DNA from: L227-5C sp038209275
GTDB lineage: Bacteria > Chloroflexota > Chloroflexia > Chloroheliales > Chloroheliaceae
Direction of reading: 5' to 3'
Assembly (NCBI GenBank): GCA_038209275.1
Contig: JBBQXW010000045.1
Span: forward strand, 1-31,117
DNA length: 31,117 bases
The translations under genes were made by a program, and so were the position numbers. Shown here in pieces: positions 14,566 to 21,547 of this stretch (positions are counted from its first letter, which is position 1; the number at the start of each line of letters is the position of its first letter). The notes below the pieces were generated by a model, which was given only the letters and a program-made list of their open reading frames with translations, had not been told where the DNA came from and made no database searches.

Positions 14566-15807
14566 ATGACCCAGTTGAATGAAGGGCCATTGTTGCAAAT
14601 CAAGCGCAAAGGCGAAGTCGAGCTTTTTAACCGACCAGAAGACGAGCCAGACGGATTGTCGAAGAAGCGCAAACCTTTGATGTGCAGTCGGTGCGGATTG
14701 TGCTATACCGACCATCGCGATAAGCTGGCGGACGCTTGTGTTTTTGTCGAGAACCGTTACGAGGCGCTGGAACAGGAGTTGCACGGGCGCGGGCGGCAAG
14801 CCGGTAGCGATGAGGATATGTTCGGGATTTATCGCCGGATGTACGTGGCGCGCATGGCAAAGCCAATCGAGGGCGCGCAATGGAGCGGCATGGTTACGTC
14901 GCTGGCAACGCTGCTGCTGGAAAAAAAGCTGGTGGACGGCGTGATTTGCGTTCAGGCCCACCCCGATACCCGTTTTAAGCCGATGCCGACTCTGGCGACC
15001 ACGCCGGAAGAAGTGCGGGCGGCGGCGGGCAACAAACCCTGTCTTTCGCACAATTTATCGGCGCTCAAGCAAGCCGAGGCGCAGGGGGTCAAGCGTCTGG
15101 CCTACATCGGCAACGGTTGCCAGACCCACGCGCTGCGGGCGATTCAAAAGCAGTTGCCGTTCGAGAAAATTTATTGCATCGGTCTGCCTTGTACCGATAT
15201 TGTGAGCTACCAGAATTTGATGAAGTTTATGGGGTTAATCAGCACGTCGGCGGAAACCGTCGTTCACATGGAATTTATGCCGGATTATCACGTCTGGTTG
15301 CGGCACGAAGATGGACATACCGAGCGAGTGAGCTATTTCGGCTTGCCAATGGACAAAATGGGGTCGGATATTTTCCCGGATAGCTGCCTGAGTTGCTTTG
15401 ATTACACCAACGCCCTTTCAGATATTACGATTGGCTACCTGGGCGCGAGTATGCCTTTCCAGTGGATTTTGGCTCGTACCGAAACGGGCGAGGAGCTTTT
15501 CGAGATGCTGCGGCCCTACCTGGAATTTAGCCCCATCAAAGAATCAGGCCACCGCGAGAAAATCGTGTTGCAGTTTATCAAATCGCTGGGCCGTCCGCCG
15601 CGCACCAAGCCGCTTCCTGCCTGGCGGTTGAACCTGATTACTTTTATCGTCTCGAATTTTGGGCTAAAAGGAGTCGAGTTTGCGCGGGGTACACTAACTA
15701 TGAAGTGGGCGCGCAATCTGCATTTCATCCGCTCGAAATATCCCGAACACGAAGACGAATTAGTACCGGGCTTTGCCAAACGGGTGCTAGAGAAATACAA
15801 AATGTAA
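14566..15807 (+). CDS. bciB: FrhB-family ferredoxin-type reductase, BciB (8-vinyl reductase)/HCAR-like
   Basis: The 413-residue protein belongs to the coenzyme F420 hydrogenase/dehydrogenase beta-subunit family. It matches from memory the cyanobacterial/Chloroflexus BciB group (divinyl-(proto)chlorophyllide 8-vinyl reductase) and its relative 7-hydroxymethyl chlorophyll a reductase. Key parts are CSRCGLCYTDHRDKLADAC (Cys40, 43, 46, 58), PIEGAQWSGMV, LVDGVICVQ, RFKPMP, NKPCLSHNLS, IGNGCQTHALRA, and DSCLSCFDYTNALSDITIGY (Cys274, 277). These Cys would bind iron-sulfur clusters, with FAD as cofactor. BciB reduces the 8-vinyl group in (bacterio)chlorophyll synthesis with reduced ferredoxin. BciB versus HCAR cannot be settled here. 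An intrinsic terminator follows at 15977. Confidence 0.8.
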   Translation: MTQLNEGPLLQIKRKGEVELFNRPEDEPDGLSKKRKPLMCSRCGLCYTDHRDKLADACVFVENRYEALEQELHGRGRQAGSDEDMFGIYRRMYVARMAKPIEGAQWSGMVTSLATLLLEKKLVDGVICVQAHPDTRFKPMPTLATTPEEVRAAAGNKPCLSHNLSALKQAEAQGVKRLAYIGNGCQTHALRAIQKQLPFEKIYCIGLPCTDIVSYQNLMKFMGLISTSAETVVHMEFMPDYHVWLRHEDGHTERVSYFGLPMDKMGSDIFPDSCLSCFDYTNALSDITIGYLGASMPFQWILARTETGEELFEMLRPYLEFSPIKESGHREKIVLQFIKSLGRPPRTKPLPAWRLNLITFIVSNFGLKGVEFARGTLTMKWARNLHFIRSKYPEHEDELVPGFAKRVLEKYKM

Positions 15808-15814
15808 AATGCAA

Positions 15815-15914
15815 GAACACAGATGAACACAGAGAACCACAGATGGACACAGATAAATTCAAAAATTTATAAAAATCTGTGTTCATCCGTGCTAATCCGT
15901 GTTCATCTGTGTTC
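15815..15914. repeat. Decamer-based inverted repeat
   Basis: The left arm (15815-15854) is made of 10-bp units CACAGATGAA, CACAGAGAAC, CACAGATGGA and CACAGAT. The right arm (15875-15914) has the complementary series, such as TCTGTGTTCA and TCCGTGCTAA. The arms are 40 nt with about seven mismatches, around an AT-rich 20-nt loop. It is directly followed by heptamer array 3. Confidence 0.85.
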
Positions 15915-15973
15915 CTAACTCAAAACTCGCCCCGAAGGGGTGGTCTTCGACCAAAACTCAAAACTCAAAACTC
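15915..15973. repeat. Heptamer array 3 (AAAACTC type) around a two-hairpin core
   Basis: Units CTAACTC and AAAACTC (15915-15928) precede two adjacent small hairpins, GCCCCGAAGGGG (15929-15940) and TGGTCTTCGACCA (15941-15953, last A shared). Three perfect AAAACTC units follow (15953-15973). The layout equals that of the repeats framing the S23-family gene at 17454 and 17932. Confidence 0.88.
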
Positions 15974-15976
15974 ATG

Positions 15977-16011
15977 AAAGGCCGATGGTGAGTAAAACGC
16001 TATCGGCTTTT
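15977..16011 (+). terminator. Intrinsic terminator
   Basis: The stem GCCGAT...ATCGGC has a run of T after the right arm (TTTT, 16008-16011) and AAAG before the left one. It would end transcripts from the BciB-like gene, after the repeat region. Confidence 0.7.
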
Positions 16012-16078
16012 GTGTGCTAAAATTTTGGTGAGGTTTAATTTAGATGAAATAAATAGGTGAAACGGGGAGGGGTTAGTT

Positions 16079-17461
16079 ATGACCCAGGAGAAAATTTTGG
16101 CTTGCCCGCATGTTTTGAGCCAGGACGGATTGGTACATTACTGTTCATATATCGGTGTGCCGGATTTGGAAAGGTTGGTGGAGGGGGAGCAGAACCGCAG
16201 CCAGTTGATGTTGCGGGTGGGACTGATGACCTCCGAATTGTGGTTCAAGATAATGCGGTTGGATGCAAAGAAGCTTTTAAATAATATAGTGGCACTGGAC
16301 GAAGGGGCAGCGCACGATTTAGCGCCACTCTGGGAAGGAATAAAACTGGCCCGGCGCGGGGTGGCGCTAGGACGATTGATGAGTCAGCAAAATTCAATTT
16401 TGGAAAGCGAACTGGCGGGGACGGAAAGTGAACTCGGCGAAAAAATAGAAGAAAATCCGTCGTGGCAACTGGTAAAAGTAACCGATGATTTGAACGCAAT
16501 TTTGCGAGCGCGTACCGGGCGCTACCGGGCGACTTTGAAAGAAGAAGATGCTCAGGAGTACGAAATGCTGGCGACCCGACTGGAACACGACCTGCGCGAA
16601 TGGCGTTCGCTATTGTCGCGGGTAAAGCGCGATTTGCTGGCGCTGATTTTTCTGCCGGACGGTGTGAGTTATGATTCTTTTACTCGCGTCGAAAAGTTGC
16701 TAGATTTATCGGAGCGCAGTCTGGTGACGGATTGGCACGACGAAACCATGTTTATTGTAGTACACGAAGCCACCGAACTATGGTTCAGCGTAATTATTCG
16801 AGAATTGCGGCGGGCGATAGAAGTACTGGAAGGTGAGCCGGAACGGGTCTGGGAAGCGGTGGAGTCTATGCGGCGGGTCGCGACTTTGCAGGGTCTGTTG
16901 GCGCAGCAAATTCAGTTGCCACTAACCATGTTTCCGAGCGATTTTTTGCAATTTCGGGATAAGCTGGGCGAATCAAGCGGGTTAGAATCGTACCAGTTCC
17001 GCGAGTTGGAAATGCTGGGCGGGTTGCGCGATGAAGTACATGTGCATCGCCTGAAAGTGCTGGGGCATAATGCTAATCTGTTCATAGACCGATTGCGGCA
17101 CGTCAGTGAAGGGCGCAATCTGGCGGATGCTTTCCGGCAATATCTGCGCTTCCGCAAAATCAGCCAGAGCAACAGTACCGAACAAATTGCCGAAGATTTG
17201 CGTTTACTATATCAAACCACCAGCGCTCAACAAAATCCGCATCTGGACGTGCTGGCGCTGGCGGAAGAACTGGTTCAATTCGAGCGAAATTTGCGGCTAT
17301 GGCGCGATGCCCACATCGGGATGGTTTCACAGATGATTGGGGCAAAGGCTGGCACGGGCGGCGTTTCCAATTCAGGTGTAGCCTATTTGCGCGAGACCAT
17401 GCGCTATGCTCCCCTTTTTCCCGAATTATGGTTAGTTAGAACATTGTTGAAGAAGGACTGA
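16079..17461 (+). CDS. Tryptophan 2,3-dioxygenase, long form with degenerate N-terminal TDO-like segment
   Basis: The heme dioxygenase would open the indole ring of tryptophan to N-formylkynurenine. The C-terminal part (about 195-460) carries the family pattern: HDETMFIVVHEATELWF with active-site His229, FPSDFLQFRDKLGESSGLES and QFRELEMLGG, LWRDAHIGMV with heme-ligand His412, and AGTGG (424-428) before FPELWLVRTLL. Usual length is 280-380; here it is 460. The extra N-terminal half has a second LMTSELWFKIM (49-59) where Leu49 occupies the place of the active-site His, suggesting an ancient duplication with a dead copy. GGGAGGGG precedes the ATG. Its TGA stop lies inside the inverted repeat that begins at 17454. 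No other kynurenine-pathway genes are in the window. Confidence 0.85.
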   Translation: MTQEKILACPHVLSQDGLVHYCSYIGVPDLERLVEGEQNRSQLMLRVGLMTSELWFKIMRLDAKKLLNNIVALDEGAAHDLAPLWEGIKLARRGVALGRLMSQQNSILESELAGTESELGEKIEENPSWQLVKVTDDLNAILRARTGRYRATLKEEDAQEYEMLATRLEHDLREWRSLLSRVKRDLLALIFLPDGVSYDSFTRVEKLLDLSERSLVTDWHDETMFIVVHEATELWFSVIIRELRRAIEVLEGEPERVWEAVESMRRVATLQGLLAQQIQLPLTMFPSDFLQFRDKLGESSGLESYQFRELEMLGGLRDEVHVHRLKVLGHNANLFIDRLRHVSEGRNLADAFRQYLRFRKISQSNSTEQIAEDLRLLYQTTSAQQNPHLDVLALAEELVQFERNLRLWRDAHIGMVSQMIGAKAGTGGVSNSGVAYLRETMRYAPLFPELWLVRTLLKKD

Positions 17462-17510
17462 GGACTGCACCCCGTCGGGTGGGCTGATGCAGCCAGGACT
17501 GAGGACTGAG
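17454..17510. repeat. Heptamer cassette 4, left copy (AGGACTG type with two-hairpin core)
   Basis: AGGACTG units at 17454-17467 (two) and 17495-17508 (two) surround hairpin CACCCCGTCGGGTG (17468-17481) and hairpin GGCTGATGCAGCC (17482-17494). The 57-bp segment recurs inverted at 17930-17986 with one mismatch. It starts inside the end of the tryptophan dioxygenase gene. Confidence 0.92.
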
Positions 17511-17536
17511 TAGGTTCAAGTTAGGGAGTGGAGAGT

Positions 17537-17929
17537 GTGACTAATAAAGTTGAACAATTCGAGAATTTGATTGCGTGGCAAAAAGCTCGGACTTTAACAA
17601 AAGCAGTTTATCAGGCTACAAGACAGAACGCTTTTGCTAAGGATTACGGACTTTCAGGGCAAATACAACGAGCAGTGGTTTTTATTATGTCTAATATCGC
17701 TGAAGGTTTTGAGCGGGGCAATCGGGCAGAATTTCATCAATTCCTCTCTATAGCAAAATCGTCTTGTGCTGAGGTTCGTTCTCAACTCTACATAGCTTTG
17801 GATGTTGGTTATTTGAGTCAGCCTCAATTTGATGAACTTTTAGCCCAGGCAAAGGAAGTTAGTCGTATTGTCGGCGGTCTTCGTGTCGCTGTCGAAAAGC
17901 AAAGAGATGAACAGCGTCAAAAGCATTGA
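17537..17929 (+). CDS. Four-helix-bundle protein, S23/23S-rRNA-intervening-sequence (IVP) family
   Basis: The 130-residue protein is of the family that includes proteins encoded inside 23S rRNA intervening sequences and the Avd accessory protein of diversity-generating retroelements. Hallmarks are FENLIAWQKARTLTKAVYQ, the central LSGQIQRAVVFIMSNIAEGFERG, EFHQFLSIAKSSCAEVRSQLYIALDVGYL and the final LLAQAKEVSRIVGGL helix. The GTG at 17537 is chosen because AGGGAG lies at 17523-17528; an in-frame GTG at 17528 overlaps that site. The TGA at 17927-17929 directly abuts the right inverted repeat. The whole gene sits in the loop of a 57-bp inverted repeat, mimicking the stem-loop setting of rRNA intervening sequences, but outside any rRNA gene. 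Basic surface residues suggest nucleic-acid binding. Confidence 0.88.
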   Translation: MTNKVEQFENLIAWQKARTLTKAVYQATRQNAFAKDYGLSGQIQRAVVFIMSNIAEGFERGNRAEFHQFLSIAKSSCAEVRSQLYIALDVGYLSQPQFDELLAQAKEVSRIVGGLRVAVEKQRDEQRQKH

Positions 17930-17986
17930 CTCAGTCCCCAGTCCTGGCTGCATCAGCCCACCCGACGGGGTGCAGTCCTCAGTCCT
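17930..17986. repeat. Heptamer cassette 4, right copy (inverted)
   Basis: This is the reverse complement of 17454-17510 with one mismatch: CAGTCCC and CAGTCCT (17932-17945), hairpin GGCTGCATCAGCC (17946-17958), hairpin CACCCGACGGGGTG (17959-17972), then two CAGTCCT (17973-17986). It ends 4 bp before the stop codon of the convergent kinase gene. Confidence 0.92.
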
Positions 17987-17990
17987 GGTT

Positions 17991-20900
17991 TTAGTCCTTC
18001 TTTAATAAGTGATTGAGTTCATCCACCAGTTTTTCGAGCGGGACGCTGCCCTTCTGGATGATGCGGGCCGCACCAAGTTTGAGTTGCTCGCGTTCTTTAT
18101 TGGTCAGTGTCTTGGCGGTTTGGATAACGACTGGAATAGCGGCGGTACGCGGATTGGCTTTGAGGCGCTCAAGCACTTCAAAGCCATCGAGGTCGGGCAT
18201 CATCAAATCGAGCAAAATTAAGCCGGGCGGTTCTTCTTCGATCAATCGAAGAGCCTCATAACCACCCGCCGCGGTTTTAACCTGATAATCGGCATCGGCA
18301 ATAATTTCGGCAAGTACGTCGCGAATATCGCGTTCATCATCTACCACCAGAATATAACGTCGCTCGTGCGGCGGGCCTTTGGGGGCGGTATCGGGTTGAG
18401 CCGGTTGAATACCAACCGCTTCCCCAGAGGCAGTTTGCAATACTGGCATTCGGCGTTGGGCCAGCCGTTCGAGCGTTGTTAGCAAATTTTCACGCTGAAC
18501 TGGCTTGACCAAATAATCGCTGGCTCCCAGCACGTATCCGGCAGAACGGTCAGATACAACCGTCAACATAATAATTGGAATGTGGGCGGTGGTAGGGTCG
18601 CCCTTGAGTTGCTGCAAAATTTGCCAGCCATTCAGTTCGGGCATCATCACATCCAGAGTAATGGCGTAGGGATTGAGACGGCGGGCGGTTTCTAGCGCTT
18701 TGGGTGCTTCGAGTAAGCCAACCACGTGATACTCGGTATCTTCCAGCGTACCGCGAATAAGCGTCAGGACATCCGGGTCGTCATCTATAGCTAAAATCAG
18801 GTGCTTGCCCTCGATTATTTCGTCCTCATCTATCTCATTTATTTTTTTTATTTCTTTAATCGAAACTGAATGAGCGGAAGAAGGAGTGGTTTTATCGAGT
18901 TGGCTGCTCAGTTGAGCCATGTTTATGGTCGGTAGTTGCGGCGTAGTTGAACTGTCGCTTGGTGCGCTGGTTCTGGCATAGGCGTGACGGGGTAGCACGA
19001 TGGTAAAAGTACTACCTGCTCCGGGCTGACTTTTAAGTTCAACCTGACCACCCAACAAATCGGTTAGTTTGTGGACGATGGAAAGCCCCAGCCCGGTGCC
19101 GCCATATTTGCGGGTGGTACTACTATCAGCCTGGTAAAATTCCTCAAAAATCCGATTTTGCACCTCAACTGCAATACCAATGCCGGTATCAACCACGCTG
19201 ATAGCAACCATCTCGTCGGCAATATTCATTCGGTTATTCTGGCTAGGGCGTGGGGCAGCGACAAGCGTGATTGAACCTTTTTCGGTAAATTTAATGGCGT
19301 TGCCGAGCAAGTTGAGCAAAATCTGATGCAATCGGTCGGGGTCGGTTTCGATTTTATCTATCTTCGGGTCAACCTGGTATTTTACTTCGAGGTGTTTTTC
19401 AAACCAGAGCGGCTGATTTTCATCAACAAGCTGAGAGAATAATTTACCAAGTTTCACTTGATTATTCCTTACATCCATACGCCCGGCTTCGATTTTGGAA
19501 ATATCCAGCACATCATTGACTAAATTGAGCAAATTCTGCCCGTTACGGAGGATATGCTCAAGATTGGTTTGCTGGCGCTGGGTCAGGTTGGTAACTTCAG
19601 CTTTACGCAAAGAAAGCTGGCTAAAGCCAATAATTGCGGTCAGGGGGGTACGGAGTTCGTGTGACATAGTCGAAAGGAACTGGCTGCGGAGACGGTTGGC
19701 TTCCTCAAGGGCCGAATTAAGAGTGGCTAGTTCGTCACGGTGGCGGCTGAGTTGCTGATTGTTGCGTTCCAGCTCAGTCTTGCGGCGTTCCAGTTCTTCG
19801 GCTTGCGATTGGATATGGCGATAGGCCAGCGCGTTGCTTATGACCGAACTAAGTCCGCTACTAATTACGTTAACTACGTTGCGGGTGCTTTCGGCCATCG
19901 GGTAAAGGGTGGCGACCATAAGCACCCCCAGTAATTCCGAGCCTGATTCCAGAGGCTGATAATATAGTGAAGAAGGGATGATTTGTCCAAAGATGGTTTT
20001 AAGGGCGAACGATTGACTATCCAGCTGATTGGCTTCGGGGCGTTGTACCAGGATTGGTTTGTGGGTCAGCGCAACATTGCCTAATGTGCCTTCGCCGGGC
20101 CGAAAAACACGTAGCAGTTTGTCCTGGTCAAGGCCAAGATGTGCATTTAGAGTCAGCGTATTGCTTTGCACATCATAAAGATAAATTGTTGCAACCTGAA
20201 TATTAAGCAGACTGGATAATTCTTGCAAGAACTGGGTCAGCAATTCGTCCAGTTCCAGACTGGAATTGAGGGTAGTGTTTAGTTGCAAAACATTAGTCTG
20301 AATATCGCGTTCTTTGAGAATTTCTTGTTGGCTTTGCAAAGCATCGGCCATTGAATTAAAGTTTTGCGCCAGTCGCCCAAGCTCGTCACTGGTCGGATTT
20401 TTAATACGAGCGCTCAAATCGCCTTCTTCCAGCTGGTCAGTTACTTCCATCAGGTCGGTTAGCTGGCTACGCAGACCGTTGACAAACTGAATGGAAGTCC
20501 TCCAGATAAAAAAGAGACCAATCAGGGCCACCAGAACAGCCAGCACAAGCAAGGTAATCTGAAAAGTCTGGGCATCCTGTTGACTTTTAAAGAGGTCGCG
20601 CTCGATAGCCTGGTTAAGGTCGGAAAAAGCGCGACGAAGTTCATCAAAGCGCGTTTTACCTTCACGGTCGGTCTGGGCGCGCCGGGCCAATTCGATTTCA
20701 CCCCGTTTGATGCGGTCAATCTGGGTTTGGGCGAACTGGGTACTCCAAATATTGGCCCGGTCGTTGACAATGCCAAGTGCTTGAGCGGTGCTGTTAAGAT
20801 TACTGTCAATTGTTTCAGCTAGAAGTTTGCGGTAAATTTCGTTGTATTGAGTACGACCTGAATTGTAAGGCTCTAAAAAGGTTTCCTCGGCGGTACTGAT

Positions 20901-21122
20901 ATAGCCACGCAACCCGGTTTCCTGGTCGAGCATGGTACGGAGCAGTTCAGCACTATCGGTAGCAAGCATGAGACGTTTTTGGTCAATATTTTTTTGGTTA
21001 TTGACGAACACAAAGCCGATAATAAAACTCAGCACCAGGGCAACCAGCAACAGCCCAACCGTAATGGCAAGATTAAATATAAGCCGTCGAACCAGGCTAG
21101 TTGTACGGACTGCCCTGCTCAT
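17991..21122 (-). CDS. Hybrid sensor histidine kinase with CHASE3-like, HAMP, GAF, kinase and two receiver domains
   Basis: The 1043-residue protein starts at ATG 21122 (AAAGGA upstream); an upstream in-frame extension to 21254 lacks support. Order: membrane span (about 17-40), CHASE3-like sensor (45-185, with MLDQETGLRGYISTAEE), second span (188-208), HAMP (to 265), GAF (290-435), coiled coil, HisKA with phospho-acceptor His488 (MSHELRTPL), HATPase with N608 (LLNLLGNAIKF), DTGIG (645-649) and GGTGLGLS (674-681). A linker leads to receiver 1 (about 773-886; Asp824 in LDVMMPELNG, Lys873) and receiver 2 (about 923-1041; Asp972 in LDLMMPDLDG, Lys1024). All catalytic residues are present. A phosphorelay within or to an unlinked partner is likely; no separate regulator gene adjoins. 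Confidence 0.95.
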   Translation of the reverse strand: MSRAVRTTSLVRRLIFNLAITVGLLLVALVLSFIIGFVFVNNQKNIDQKRLMLATDSAELLRTMLDQETGLRGYISTAEETFLEPYNSGRTQYNEIYRKLLAETIDSNLNSTAQALGIVNDRANIWSTQFAQTQIDRIKRGEIELARRAQTDREGKTRFDELRRAFSDLNQAIERDLFKSQQDAQTFQITLLVLAVLVALIGLFFIWRTSIQFVNGLRSQLTDLMEVTDQLEEGDLSARIKNPTSDELGRLAQNFNSMADALQSQQEILKERDIQTNVLQLNTTLNSSLELDELLTQFLQELSSLLNIQVATIYLYDVQSNTLTLNAHLGLDQDKLLRVFRPGEGTLGNVALTHKPILVQRPEANQLDSQSFALKTIFGQIIPSSLYYQPLESGSELLGVLMVATLYPMAESTRNVVNVISSGLSSVISNALAYRHIQSQAEELERRKTELERNNQQLSRHRDELATLNSALEEANRLRSQFLSTMSHELRTPLTAIIGFSQLSLRKAEVTNLTQRQQTNLEHILRNGQNLLNLVNDVLDISKIEAGRMDVRNNQVKLGKLFSQLVDENQPLWFEKHLEVKYQVDPKIDKIETDPDRLHQILLNLLGNAIKFTEKGSITLVAAPRPSQNNRMNIADEMVAISVVDTGIGIAVEVQNRIFEEFYQADSSTTRKYGGTGLGLSIVHKLTDLLGGQVELKSQPGAGSTFTIVLPRHAYARTSAPSDSSTTPQLPTINMAQLSSQLDKTTPSSAHSVSIKEIKKINEIDEDEIIEGKHLILAIDDDPDVLTLIRGTLEDTEYHVVGLLEAPKALETARRLNPYAITLDVMMPELNGWQILQQLKGDPTTAHIPIIMLTVVSDRSAGYVLGASDYLVKPVQRENLLTTLERLAQRRMPVLQTASGEAVGIQPAQPDTAPKGPPHERRYILVVDDERDIRDVLAEIIADADYQVKTAAGGYEALRLIEEEPPGLILLDLMMPDLDGFEVLERLKANPRTAAIPVVIQTAKTLTNKEREQLKLGAARIIQKGSVPLEKLVDELNHLLKKD

Positions 21123-21313
21123 CAAAAAAATCCTTTCCCCTGGAAATCCCCACTCAACATCTTGCTCTATCCGGTATTTATTTTCGACCCAATAGAGAAT
21201 ATCTAAAAGTAATTCAGATTTACCAATGCAAGATTCGGGCCAAAATTGTAGCATAACGCATGACGAATACGAAAATGTATCGGTGCTGCAACGCCCTACA
21301 AACTACACAAAGA

Positions 21314-21387
21314 TTGTAGGAGGGGGCTGCGCCCTCGATTTCTGGCCTTTGTAAGCATCAAATCGAGGGCGCAGCCCCCTCCTACAA
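21314..21387. repeat. Perfect 27-bp inverted repeat, TTGTAGGAGG type
   Basis: The left arm (21314-21340) starts TTGTAGGAGGGGGCTGCG and the right arm (21361-21387) is its exact complement, around a 20-nt loop. Perfect conservation suggests recent spread or selection. It shares TGTAGG ends with other repeats here. Confidence 0.85.
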
Positions 21388-21454
21388 AAAATCCTACTTT
21401 GCAACTGCCCCTGTCTTATACATTTAGTCGGGTGCAAATTGTAGTTAGGTGATG

Positions 21455-21460
21455 TATAAT
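21455..21460 (+). promoter_or_regulatory. TATAAT box ahead of the mannosidase gene
   Basis: TATAAT is preceded by AGGTGATG (21447-21454), matching the contexts at 1754 and 27742. It lies about 90 bp before the mannosidase ATG. No consensus -35 at the right distance. Confidence 0.5.
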
Positions 21461-21547
21461 TTAGCAAAGTTTGGGCCTACGGCTCAACCAAAAGAGCTTT
21501 GATAAACTAAGCTAGACCAAATAAATTGAAGGGGAAGAAAGCCTACT

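Larger units (their letters stand above)
21123..21547. other. Intergenic region between divergent genes
   Basis: No gene was seen in these 425 bp. The first 130 bp are an open extension of the kinase frame judged untranslated. A 27-bp perfect inverted repeat lies at 21314-21387 and a TATAAT at 21455-21460. GGGGAAG at 21531-21537 is the ribosome binding site of the mannosidase gene. Confidence 0.6.

Noticed and set aside
14627..15051. Arg/His-rich minus-strand frames across the BciB-like gene
   Set aside because: They lie opposite a strongly supported gene and show no motifs.
17454..17986. A diversity-generating retroelement, because the four-helix protein resembles Avd
   Set aside because: No reverse transcriptase, template/variable repeat pair or target gene is visible nearby.
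17454..17986. A 23S rRNA intervening sequence
   Set aside because: The flanks are protein-coding genes (dioxygenase and kinase), with no rRNA sequence in the window.
17448..18005. Shared C-terminal LLKKD of the dioxygenase and the kinase as part of the inverted repeat
   Set aside because: Outside the 57-bp arms the sequences diverge; the AAGAAGGACT match is short and could be coincidence, so the arms were ended at 17454 and 17986.
21123..21254. 44-residue N-terminal extension of the histidine kinase
   Set aside because: ATG 21122 has a good ribosome binding site and places the first membrane span normally near the N-terminus.
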